A DNA stretch of 64,000 nt, from assembly GCF_000812965.1 (NCBI RefSeq), contig NZ_JSYN01000005.1:124001-188000 (forward strand), in the 5' to 3' direction. The notes beneath the pieces were generated by a model. The model did no database searches, was not told the DNA's origin, and saw only the letters and a program-made list of their open reading frames with translations. Of this stretch, positions 43,201-51,237 are shown one piece after another. A program made the position numbers and the translations under genes. Positions within the stretch are counted from its first letter, which is position 1, and every line of letters starts with the position of its first letter. The DNA is from Pedobacter kyungheensis (GTDB lineage Bacteria > Bacteroidota > Bacteroidia > Sphingobacteriales > Sphingobacteriaceae).

Positions 43201-44627
43201 TGGATTTACCCACGGTCTGTTTGTTTTTAAATTCAGCGTTAAGTACAATACTGCCAACCCCCAATGTAGTTCTTGTAGCCTTACAGGAACCTGATACCGG
43301 ATCAGTAGGCTGGCGTTTGTTTTTCGCCTTGTTTTTGGTGCTTTTAAACGGTTTTTTTGTGGCAGCCGAGTTTGCCATTGTAAAAGTTCGCGCATCACAA
43401 ATAGAAATTAAAGCTAAATCGGGCAGCCGTGTAGGTAAAATGGCCAAGAGTATCATCCATAACCTGGATGGCTATCTGGCCGCCACTCAGCTGGGTATAA
43501 CGCTTGCATCACTGGGCTTAGGTTGGGTTGGTGAAGGCGTTATGCATACCATCTTTAAAAACCTTTTCGATAGTTTAGAGTGGGGGCTTAGCGATGCTAC
43601 CATTCACACCGCCTCTACAATTGTAGCTTTCTCGTTAATTACGATCATGCACATTGTTTTTGGCGAGCTTGCCCCAAAATCGTTTGCCATACAAAGACCT
43701 GTAGCCACCACTTTATTCGTATCGTTACCACTTCAGTTGTTTTATGTGGTATTCAGACCGGCAATCTGGACTTTAAACAGTCTGGCTGCTGTAATTCTAA
43801 AACCATTCGGTATCGATACTTCCGGTGGTCACGAATCTCTGCACAGTACAGAAGAACTTCAGTATTTACTCGATCAGGGTAAAGAAAGCGGTGCACTTGA
43901 TAATAATGAGCACGAGTTGATTAAAAACGTATTCGATTTTAACGAGCGTGTGGTAAAGAACATCATGGTGCCACGAACCAAAATTTCGGGTATCGAACTT
44001 ACTTCCGGTAAAGAGGAAGTAATCGACACGATTATCAAAGAAGGATACTCACGTTTGCCGGTTTACGATGATATTATGGATAAAATCGTAGGTATTATCC
44101 ATGCCAAAGATATTTTGCCTTTGGTTGCGGCCGGCAATCAGCACTGGACTTTAAAAGACATTATCAGAAAACCATATTTTGTAACAGAAACCAAAAAAAT
44201 TAATGATCTGATGAGCGAGCTGCAAAGCAACCGCATTCAGATTGCCATTGTTTTGGATGAGTTTGGCGGAACTGCCGGTATGGTAACCTTAGAAGATATT
44301 GTTGAAGAACTGGTAGGTGAAATTCAGGACGAGTACGACGAAGAAAAACCACTGGTAGAAAAAGTATCTGATAACGAATTTATTGTGAATGCCTTTGCAA
44401 CCGTTTACGATGTAAACGAGCACCTGCCTCACGATTTACCTGAAGATGAAGATTTCGACACCATTGGTGGCTTGGTTTCGCATGTTTTTGGGCGTATTCC
44501 TGAAGTTGGCGAAAGCAATGAATCTTATGGTTATTTGTTTACCATTCTTAAAAAAACAGAGCAAAATATCGAAACTGTTAAGCTCGAACTGGTAATTAAT
44601 GAAACAGATATGGTTGATAATCATTAA
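43200..44627 (+). CDS. CNNM/CorC (TlyC) family membrane protein
   Basis: A 475-residue protein, often called hemolysin family or magnesium/cobalt efflux. The DUF21 transmembrane domain covers about 37-225 (LLNGFFVAAEFAIVKVR at its start), a CBS pair about 237-365 (NIMVPRTKISGIEL, then VVLDEFGGTAGMVTLEDIVEELVG split between its two parts), and a CorC/HlyC C-terminal domain about 380-465 (FDTIGGLV). It probably senses nucleotide and exports divalent metal; the hemolysin name is historical. The gene begins in the stop of ppa. Confidence 0.93.
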   Translation: MDLPTVCLFLNSALSTILPTPNVVLVALQEPDTGSVGWRLFFALFLVLLNGFFVAAEFAIVKVRASQIEIKAKSGSRVGKMAKSIIHNLDGYLAATQLGITLASLGLGWVGEGVMHTIFKNLFDSLEWGLSDATIHTASTIVAFSLITIMHIVFGELAPKSFAIQRPVATTLFVSLPLQLFYVVFRPAIWTLNSLAAVILKPFGIDTSGGHESLHSTEELQYLLDQGKESGALDNNEHELIKNVFDFNERVVKNIMVPRTKISGIELTSGKEEVIDTIIKEGYSRLPVYDDIMDKIVGIIHAKDILPLVAAGNQHWTLKDIIRKPYFVTETKKINDLMSELQSNRIQIAIVLDEFGGTAGMVTLEDIVEELVGEIQDEYDEEKPLVEKVSDNEFIVNAFATVYDVNEHLPHDLPEDEDFDTIGGLVSHVFGRIPEVGESNESYGYLFTILKKTEQNIETVKLELVINETDMVDNH

Positions 44628-44635
44628 TTTCAACC

Positions 44636-45340
44636 ATGCATATTTTTTATACACCAGATATTACCTCCAATACTTATACGCTTAACGAAGAAGAAAGCAA
44701 GCACTGCGTTCGTGTACTCCGTTTAACCGTTGGTGCTGTAGTTAATCTGGTTGATGGTAAGGGTGGTTTCTATACTGCCGAAATTACTTCCGATAACCCG
44801 AAAAAAGTTGCTTTATCCATATTAAAGGTAGAAACGGAATTTCATAAACGGAACCATTACCTGCACATTGCTGTAGCACCTACTAAAAATATCGATCGCA
44901 TAGAGTGGTTTCTGGAGAAAGCTACCGAACTCGGCATCGATGAAATTACACCCATCATTACCGACCGATCTGAGCGTAGAATAGTAAAAGAAGATCGCTT
45001 AAATAAAGTAATTACCTCTGCGGTAAAGCAATCAATAAAAGCATACCATCCCAAATTGAACGATGCCATTTCTTTCGATGCTTTTTTGAAACAGCCTTTT
45101 GATGGCGAAAAATTAATGGCACATTGTATTGATGAAGGGGAGAAGCGGTATATCGCTCAGCTTGTTGCACCACATCAAAAATATCTGATCTTAATCGGCC
45201 CTGAAGGAGATTTCACACCAGAAGAAGTGAATTTAGCTTTGAACAAAGGCTTTAAAGCACTAACTTTAGGTGATAACAGGTTGCGCACCGAAACCGCTGC
45301 GCTGGCTGTTTGTTTTGAAATCAATTACCTTAACCGATAA
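44636..45340 (+). CDS. rsmE: 16S rRNA (uracil-1498-N3)-methyltransferase RsmE
   Basis: A 234-residue SPOUT-class RNA methyltransferase. The N-terminal PUA-like part includes HCVRVLRLTVG; the knotted SAM-binding part includes ATELGIDEITPIITDRSER and the C-terminal LIGPEGDFTPEE and LGDNRLRTETAAL, which form the trefoil knot. It modifies U1498 of 16S rRNA in the ribosome. It starts 8 bp after the CorC gene, and the following DUF4159 frame begins inside its last 70 bases. Confidence 0.96.
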   Translation: MHIFYTPDITSNTYTLNEEESKHCVRVLRLTVGAVVNLVDGKGGFYTAEITSDNPKKVALSILKVETEFHKRNHYLHIAVAPTKNIDRIEWFLEKATELGIDEITPIITDRSERRIVKEDRLNKVITSAVKQSIKAYHPKLNDAISFDAFLKQPFDGEKLMAHCIDEGEKRYIAQLVAPHQKYLILIGPEGDFTPEEVNLALNKGFKALTLGDNRLRTETAALAVCFEINYLNR

Positions 45341-45344
45341 GCTT

Positions 45345-46043
45345 TTGAAGTTTTCAACCTTAAATTTTCAGTTTCCGAAGTTCAGGACATTGGCTGTAGG
45401 CTTTGGTCTTTCAGCTTTAGTCTTTGGTCTTTTCGCTTTCATTCCGCCAACCTACCGCATGGCTAAACTCAAGTATAACGGGGGAGGTGATTGGTATGCA
45501 GACCGTACTGCGCTTCCAAACCTGATTGCTTTTTGCAACGCTAACCTGAAAACTAATTTTTATGCAGAAGAGAGCATTGTTGACGTAGGTTCGAAAGAAT
45601 TGTTTAATTATCCTTTTGTTTACATGACAGGGCACGGTAATGTAGTCTTCAGCGATCAGGATATTAAAAATTTAAGGCAATACCTAATTGGAGGTGGTTT
45701 TCTGCATATTGATGATAATTACGGGCTGGATAAGTTTATCAGGCCACAAATGAAAAAGGTATTTCCTGAATTGAGTTTTGTCGAATTACCAGCTAACCAT
45801 GCCATTTATAACCAAAAATTTAAATTTCCGGCAGGCTTACCCAAAATACATGAGCATGATAATAAGCGTCCGCAGGGATTTGCGCTGATCTATAAAGGAA
45901 GAGTGGTGTGTTATTACACTTATGAATGCGATTTAGGGAACGGCTGGGAAGATTTTGGCACATACCCTGAAGACACGCAAGAAACGCGATCTAAAGCGCT
46001 TAAAATGGGCGCTAATCTGGTTCAATATGCTTTAACCCAATAA
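45345..46043 (+). CDS. DUF4159 domain-containing protein
   Basis: The frame is open from 45270, but a GTG there overlaps rsmE by 70 bases. I list the TTG at 45345 as start (232 residues); a TTG at 45390 is also possible. No ATG is available before the conserved part, so the start is uncertain. A membrane segment or signal (LAVGFGLSALVFGLFAFIPP) precedes the DUF4159 domain, which has the class I amidotransferase-like pattern FVYMTGHGNV, GGGFLHIDDNYG and a closing GANLVQYALTQ. The segment encoding the signal region contains repeated CTTTGGTCTTT words, resembling intergenic repeats. Function unknown; often near aerotolerance genes in other species, which are not seen here. Confidence 0.75.
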   Translation: MKFSTLNFQFPKFRTLAVGFGLSALVFGLFAFIPPTYRMAKLKYNGGGDWYADRTALPNLIAFCNANLKTNFYAEESIVDVGSKELFNYPFVYMTGHGNVVFSDQDIKNLRQYLIGGGFLHIDDNYGLDKFIRPQMKKVFPELSFVELPANHAIYNQKFKFPAGLPKIHEHDNKRPQGFALIYKGRVVCYYTYECDLGNGWEDFGTYPEDTQETRSKALKMGANLVQYALTQ

Positions 46044-46046
46044 AAC

Positions 46047-46547
46047 ATGTATAAAGTAAAAGTAAACGATCAGTTTTTATTCGAGGTAGACCATAAAGAC
46101 TCGGCTATTGCAGTAAATGGTGAGCCAGTTGAGCTTGATTTAAGCGAAATAAATGGTACCCATGCTCATGTTTTGTATCAAAATAAATCTTTCCGTACAG
46201 AAATTGTTGAGGTAAACAAAGCTGAGAAAACCTGCAGTATAAAAGTTAACGGCAATACTTATCAGATTAGTATCGAAGATCAGTTTGATGAATTACTGAA
46301 AAAACTCGGTCTCGATAACCTTGCTGCAAATAAAGTCTCAGAAATTAAAGCACCCATGCCCGGTTTGGTATTAAAAGTTCTGGTTGAAGAAAATGCCGAA
46401 ATTAAAAAAGGGGATAACCTGCTGATCTTAGAAGCCATGAAGATGGAAAATATCCTGAAATCTTCCACGGATGGCATCATAAAAAAGATTTTGATAACGC
46501 AGGGTGATAAAGTAGAAAAGAACCAGGTTCTGGTTCAATTTAAATAA
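46047..46547 (+). CDS. Biotin/lipoyl-attachment protein (carboxylase carrier)
   Basis: A 166-residue protein with an N-terminal beta-rich part of unknown role and a C-terminal biotinyl domain (about 97-166). The attachment lysine is K132 in ILEAMKMEN, the classical biotinylation site. It is probably the carrier subunit of a propionyl-CoA or methylcrotonyl-CoA type carboxylase, but no carboxylase subunit is next to it. It follows the DUF4159 gene by 3 bp and ends before a bidirectional terminator. Confidence 0.88.
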   Translation: MYKVKVNDQFLFEVDHKDSAIAVNGEPVELDLSEINGTHAHVLYQNKSFRTEIVEVNKAEKTCSIKVNGNTYQISIEDQFDELLKKLGLDNLAANKVSEIKAPMPGLVLKVLVEENAEIKKGDNLLILEAMKMENILKSSTDGIIKKILITQGDKVEKNQVLVQFK

Positions 46548-46551
46548 CTAT

Positions 46552-46580
46552 TAGCGTCATGCTGAACTTGTTTCAGCACC
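46552..46580. repeat. REP-like fragment downstream of the biotinyl protein gene
   Basis: GCGTCATGCTGAACTTGTTTCAGC followed by ACCTC resembles the ends of the element at 9940-10058 (GTCATnCTGA). CTGAAC and TTTCAG make a short hairpin. Confidence 0.45.
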
Positions 46581-46590
46581 TCTTAAGCAT

Positions 46591-46625
46591 AAAAAAAGTC
46601 CCGATTTAACAACCGGGACTTTTTA
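46591..46625. terminator. Bidirectional terminator between convergent genes
   Basis: AAAAGTCCCG (46594-46603) and CGGGACTTTT (46614-46623) form a stem around a 10-base loop, with A residues on the left and T residues on the right. It can end transcripts from the biotinyl protein gene (plus) and from gldJ (minus). Confidence 0.9.
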
Positions 46626-46627
46626 TT

Positions 46628-48313
46628 TTATTTACCTCTGCTTACCCTGTAAGGTTTTTGCGGAGGGTTTTTAAAGCTTCTTTTTCCTGCTGTGCTAATT
46701 TCAGGTGCACCAAGCATTGTCATGGCACAACGGAAACCAACTTCAGCCGATGATTCATCCTGCTGCATAAAACGACGGGTTGCCGGGTTTAACCAGTAAG
46801 CCATGTCATTCCATGATCCACCTTTATATACTCTCGATTTATCGTTAACCAACGTTACACCTTCATCGTTAAGTAAAGTGTTTTGTCTGTCGCGATAACC
46901 TCTCTGGTCGGCCTGATAGCTTGTAGAAGCGGTGGCTCCCTGAGGATCTGTTGATTTAGAAATTGAATCAGCACGTTTGGTTTGCGCTTGTTTTTCAGCC
47001 CAGGTTTGTTTCCTGCCCGAGTAAGCGTTTTCCTTAATCGGATTGCCGTATTTATCAAGTGCAATTTTACCACTTTGCGAGTCTTCTAATTTTTTATTGG
47101 TAAAATAGTTACCACGATAAGGGTTAAAAGCATCTGCATCAGTAAATGTACCTGTTCTGTAAACGTCGTTTACCCATTCGTTCACGTTTCCGGCCATGTT
47201 ATACAAACCGAAATCGTTTGGTGTATATTGGATAACCGGTACAGTTAAATCTCCCTTATCATTCAAAGAACCGCCCACACCCATATAATCTCCGGGAGCT
47301 CTTTTAAAGTTGGCCTGAATCATACCTCTGGTTTTCTTTTTGGCAGAGCTAACACCCAAACCATTCCAAGGGTAAATTTTGTTTTGGTTAATGTTTTCGT
47401 ATTCAGTATTACCAATTAAGCCTAATGCCGCATATTCCCACTCAGCCTCTGTTGGTAAGCGGTATGGCTGCATAATTACGCCGTCTTCTAATGTTGCATT
47501 TCTTCTTGGCTGACTGTTCCTACCGCCACCTGTAGCTCCGGCTGCACCTGCAGTAGTAGTTGCTGCACCTGATTTGGTGTTGTAATCGACTGGTGCATTT
47601 TTACCTTTATCATCATACTGACCATTTAAATAGGCATCAGTATTAAATGGTTTATCTGGCCTTTGGGTAGCTGCAGCAGTAGCATTGTTGTTCTTGCCTG
47701 TATTTCCGCCAGCTAAAGTTTTGTAGTCGGTTAAGATTCCTTTTTCACGCAAGATAAATTCATTTGCTCTCGAAGTTCTCCATTCGCAGTAGCGAGAAGC
47801 TTGCTCCCAGGATACACCTACAACAGGGTAATCGCGGTAGGCAGGGTGCCTTAAGTAGTTATCTACGTAAGGTTCGTTATAAGATAAAGCACGGCGCCAA
47901 ACCAAAGTATCAGGAAGTTCGTTGTAATAATATTCGCGATCTTCAGGGTAGTTGTACCTGATCCAGTGTAAATACTCTAACCAATCGGTGTTGGAAACTT
48001 CGGTTTCGTCCATGTAGAAAGAGGGTACGGTAACCTGTCTTTTGTAGTTGTAGATGTTGGGCTCAACACCAGGTACTTCAATGGCACTGCCACCAACGAC
48101 CAAAACACCACCCTCAATCGGGATTAAACCGGGCCCTGGTGCACGCTTGTATTGCGTAGCTACAGCAAAAGCACCAGATTGGTTCTTTTTACTTTTCCTA
48201 TCTGCATAGGGAATACCTGTTTTACTAGAACTGTTACCACCTTTAGAGCTACAGCCCGAAAGCATGGCGGCTAATGATAAACAAGTAAAAGAATATAGTA
48301 TTAGTTTTTTCAT
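46628..48313 (-). CDS. gldJ: Gliding motility/type IX secretion lipoprotein GldJ
   Basis: With the ATG at 48313 the protein has 561 residues, the length of Flavobacterium johnsoniae GldJ. The lipoprotein signal MKKLILYSFTCLSLAAMLSGC puts the lipid cysteine at residue 21. The rest is an FGE-sulfatase fold split by an insertion: PVVGVSWEQASRYCEWR, a Gly/Ala/Asn-rich insert (about 205-275), RLPTEAEWEYAALG, NVNEWVNDVYR and VYKGGSWND with a terminal RRFM...EVGFRC. GldJ is needed for GldK stability and T9SS function in gliding species. It has its own promoter and is divergent from porV. Confidence 0.88.
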   Translation of the reverse strand: MKKLILYSFTCLSLAAMLSGCSSKGGNSSSKTGIPYADRKSKKNQSGAFAVATQYKRAPGPGLIPIEGGVLVVGGSAIEVPGVEPNIYNYKRQVTVPSFYMDETEVSNTDWLEYLHWIRYNYPEDREYYYNELPDTLVWRRALSYNEPYVDNYLRHPAYRDYPVVGVSWEQASRYCEWRTSRANEFILREKGILTDYKTLAGGNTGKNNNATAAATQRPDKPFNTDAYLNGQYDDKGKNAPVDYNTKSGAATTTAGAAGATGGGRNSQPRRNATLEDGVIMQPYRLPTEAEWEYAALGLIGNTEYENINQNKIYPWNGLGVSSAKKKTRGMIQANFKRAPGDYMGVGGSLNDKGDLTVPVIQYTPNDFGLYNMAGNVNEWVNDVYRTGTFTDADAFNPYRGNYFTNKKLEDSQSGKIALDKYGNPIKENAYSGRKQTWAEKQAQTKRADSISKSTDPQGATASTSYQADQRGYRDRQNTLLNDEGVTLVNDKSRVYKGGSWNDMAYWLNPATRRFMQQDESSAEVGFRCAMTMLGAPEISTAGKRSFKNPPQKPYRVSRGK

Positions 48314-48362
48314 ATAAAGCAACGGGATATAGCCTAATGGCCTTTCAACCGATAAAATTAAA

Positions 48363-48395
48363 CAAATTTAAATGAATATATAAATAATGTGACAA
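48363..48395 (-). promoter_or_regulatory. Promoter of gldJ
   Basis: On the minus strand TTG (48395-48393), a 22-base spacer and TAAATTTG (48370-48363). Transcription would begin about 45 bases before the ATG. The rest of the 610-bp gap between gldJ and porV (48314-48923) shows no gene; a hairpin AAGCGCT/AGCGCTT lies at 48738-48759. Confidence 0.6.
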
Positions 48396-48923
48396 TAAAA
48401 TATCTAATATATTTTTAAGCCATAACGTATTATTTTTCTGCGTATTGTGTCTGTTTATTTTTTCTTTGCAATTTTTGCTAAATAATTATAAATAAGCGAG
48501 ATAATGAGCTGTTTTGTTGAGGTGACCTTCCATTTTTTAAGAATTTGATATCAGTGTTGTAGGTGTAATGTTTCAACGCTGGATCGGCCTGTAATATGGA
48601 TTGGCAAAGTGTTTTAATTAGCGGCCGACCTTAGATCGGGGCTTTGCATCCAATTAAATTAAGTTAACAATGAATTTTACTCACTGAATAAAGAAATATG
48701 AAAAATTAAGTTTATTATTGAAACAGATAACAGGCTAAAGCGCTGTTAACTTAGCGCTTAAGCTAACTGTAGTCACAGCGGTATGTAAAAATCGTAGGTT
48801 TAATTAGTAAATAATGATAGAATTCGTAATTTGGTGAAATATAATTTTTGGTTTTACGTTACAAGATATATTCTCGAGTATTTACTAAATACCAAAAATC
48901 TAAAATTACGGACCTTACAAAGG

Positions 48924-50114
48924 ATGAATTTCAAGTATATCAGTAAGCTTGCTTTTTCTGCACTCTCCATGGCATTGCTATATGGCAAAACACATGCTCA
49001 GGCTACCATAGGGAATACACAGACAAATGGGAGCGAGTCGAATAATATTGTAACAGCAGTTCCGTTCCTGCTCATTACACCCGATGCCCGCGCAGGTGCA
49101 ATGGGTGATGCAGGTGTGGCTGTAGCCGGAGATGTAAATTCGGCCAGTATTAATGCTTCGAAACTGGCATTTCTGGATAAGCCTTATGGTTTTTCTGTTT
49201 CTTACAGCCCCTGGTTAAAAAGTCTGGTACCTGATATTAATCTGGCTTACTTAAGTGGTTTTTATAAACTAGACGATCGCAATACCATTGGTGCCTCGTT
49301 AAGGTATTTTTCTTTGGGTTCTATTCAGCTTACTGATATCAATCAGCAGGATTTGGGTATTTCGAATCCTAACGAGTTGGCTTTTGATGTTTCTTTTGCC
49401 CGTAATTTTGGCGAAGAATTTTCATTGGGAACTTCTGTGCGATACATTTATTCTAACCTTGCTTCCGGGCAGTTTTCATCATCTGGGCAGGTGCACAGCG
49501 GAAATGCCCTTGCGGTTGATGTATCCGGATTATATAAAACCACTTCTTCCATGTTTGGTAAGCAGGCTATTCTTTCGGCCGGCGCCAATATTTCTAATAT
49601 CGGTACCAAAATGAGTTATTCGGATGGTGGCCAGAATTTCTTCCTGCCTACGAATTTAAAGCTTGGCGGGGCCTCTACCATTATTGTTGATGATTTTAGT
49701 ACCATTACCTTAGCACTCGATTTTAATAAGTTATTGGTACCTACGCAACCGATTTACGATTCGAACAATAACATTGTAAGTGGCAAAGATCCGAACCGTT
49801 CGGTACCGGCTGGTATTTTTGGATCGTTTAGCGATGCACCGGGTGGTTTTAAGGAGGAGCTTAAAGAGGTGGGCATTTCAACCGGATTGGAATACTGGTA
49901 TAACCAGCAATTTGCGGTGAGGGCAGGGTACAATTATCAAAGTCCGATGAAAGGCGATAGCCGTTATTTTACACTTGGTTTAGGCCTGAAATACAACGTT
50001 TTTAATATCGATTTCTCTTATTTATTGGCAAATGCGCAAACAAGTCCGCTGGCCAATACCTTACGTTTTGGTCTTTTGTTTAACTTTGGCGAGAAGAAAG
50101 CGGTTAAAAATTAA
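48924..50114 (+). CDS. porV: PorV-type outer-membrane protein of the type IX secretion system
   Basis: I use the ATG at 48924 (396 residues) rather than the earlier in-frame start at 48831, because it gives a clean signal peptide (residues 1-26, ending GKTHAQA). The mature part is a FadL-like beta-barrel of the PorV/PorQ family, with TAVPFLLITPDARAGAMGDAGVA near the start and the final strand TLRFGLLFNFGEKK. PorV shuttles cargo and anchors the PorU sortase in T9SS. In F. johnsoniae porU lies beside porV and gldJ; here the interval lacks it. No promoter is clear. Confidence 0.85.
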   Translation: MNFKYISKLAFSALSMALLYGKTHAQATIGNTQTNGSESNNIVTAVPFLLITPDARAGAMGDAGVAVAGDVNSASINASKLAFLDKPYGFSVSYSPWLKSLVPDINLAYLSGFYKLDDRNTIGASLRYFSLGSIQLTDINQQDLGISNPNELAFDVSFARNFGEEFSLGTSVRYIYSNLASGQFSSSGQVHSGNALAVDVSGLYKTTSSMFGKQAILSAGANISNIGTKMSYSDGGQNFFLPTNLKLGGASTIIVDDFSTITLALDFNKLLVPTQPIYDSNNNIVSGKDPNRSVPAGIFGSFSDAPGGFKEELKEVGISTGLEYWYNQQFAVRAGYNYQSPMKGDSRYFTLGLGLKYNVFNIDFSYLLANAQTSPLANTLRFGLLFNFGEKKAVKN

Positions 50115-50162
50115 TCCTTTTAACCATTTCTGTTAAAGTTTAACAATTAACCCAAATTTCAA

Positions 50163-50642
50163 ATGAAAATTAGAGTAGGCTTCGGATTTGATGTACACCA
50201 GTTAAAAGATCAGCACCCTTTTGTAGTAGGTGGCGTAACACTCGATCATCATAAAGGAGCTTTTGGCCATTCGGATGCCGATGTGTTGTTGCACGCCATT
50301 TGCGATGCACTTTTAGGTGCAGCCAACCTGCGCGATATCGGTTTCCACTTTAAAAATACAGATGAAAGATGGAGGGGAATCAGCAGTTTAATCCTTTTGC
50401 AGGAAACGGTTAAGTTGCTTAGCGAAAAGGGCTGGCAGGTAGGCAATATTGATGCTATGCTTTGTTTAGAAGCCCCGAAAATCAACCCGCATATTCCGGC
50501 CATGCAGCAAAACATTGCTGATGCAATCGGGATCTCTACCGAAGATATTTCAATCAAAGCTACTACCAACGAGCAAATGGGTTTTGTGGGTAGGGAAGAA
50601 GGGGTCGTAGCCTACGCCGTTTGCCTGATAGAAAAAAATTAG
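50163..50642 (+). CDS. ispF: 2-C-methyl-D-erythritol 2,4-cyclodiphosphate synthase IspF
   Basis: A 159-residue MEP-pathway enzyme that makes the cyclic diphosphate intermediate of isoprenoid synthesis. The zinc ligands D10 and H12 sit in GFGFDVHQ and the third His in the FGHSDADVLLHAICDAL block; TTNEQMGFVGREEGV closes the active site. It starts 48 bp after porV, probably on the same transcript. Converges with the membrane-protein gene at 50702 without a clear terminator. Confidence 0.97.
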   Translation: MKIRVGFGFDVHQLKDQHPFVVGGVTLDHHKGAFGHSDADVLLHAICDALLGAANLRDIGFHFKNTDERWRGISSLILLQETVKLLSEKGWQVGNIDAMLCLEAPKINPHIPAMQQNIADAIGISTEDISIKATTNEQMGFVGREEGVVAYAVCLIEKN

Positions 50643-50701
50643 ACATTCAAAGATTCAAGTTTTACAGCACATTGGCCATTAAACCTGACTTTTGTTGTTA
50701 T

Positions 50702-51172
50702 CTATGATTGAAATCGTAAACTACGGGCGGTTAGGTAAGAAACCGGTAAGCCAATACAAAATATTAAAATTATGGCATTAATCAGGGCTTTTTCGGCATG
50801 AAAAGATATTGGTGGAATTTTAGTTAAAGGCACAACCAATAAATTCATCATTGTCCAGACAAAAATGCCGTAAATTATGCCAGAAAGCAGAACATTCTTC
50901 CTTAAAGCTGAAATCCTGGTCGTTAACAGGGCGAAGAAAAACGTGAAACTAAAAGCTATAAAATAGTGCAGGATCAAACCCAGAAGCACTGTTTTAGCAC
51001 CTCCAGCGTAGGCTGCTTTACCCAAAATGGCGCTGGCTATGTATTGGAATACACGCACAAAATTCATTTTGGCAAGGAATATTACTGCAGCCAATCCGTC
51101 TAAAGTGCCGGCAATTAATCCTATGGAAAACAGCGTGCCGAAGGAAAATACATTTTGGTTAGCATTTTTCAT
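50702..51172 (-). CDS. Four-helix membrane protein of unknown function
   Basis: A 156-residue protein with hydrophobic segments at about 13-34, 62-85, 95-115 and 128-148. It resembles small YagU/DUF1440-like membrane proteins (GLIAGTLDGLAAVIFL, FQYIASAILGKAAYAGG), but I am not certain of the family. Inner membrane. It lies alone, 65 bp after the large fusion gene in the opposite sense of position, same strand, so it is upstream-independent. Function unknown. Confidence 0.75.
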   Translation of the reverse strand: MKNANQNVFSFGTLFSIGLIAGTLDGLAAVIFLAKMNFVRVFQYIASAILGKAAYAGGAKTVLLGLILHYFIAFSFTFFFALLTTRISALRKNVLLSGIIYGIFVWTMMNLLVVPLTKIPPISFHAEKALINAIILIFCIGLPVSYLTARSLRFQS

Positions 51173-51237
51173 GTCAATATAAATTTAAGGGTTTTAATAC
51201 ACCGGTTGTGATTAAAACCCTTAATTAAATTCAAATT

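Noticed and set aside
48314..48923. Possible remnant of porU between gldJ and porV
   Set aside because: No open frame or sortase-like motif is visible on either strand; only AT-rich DNA, a promoter and a small hairpin.
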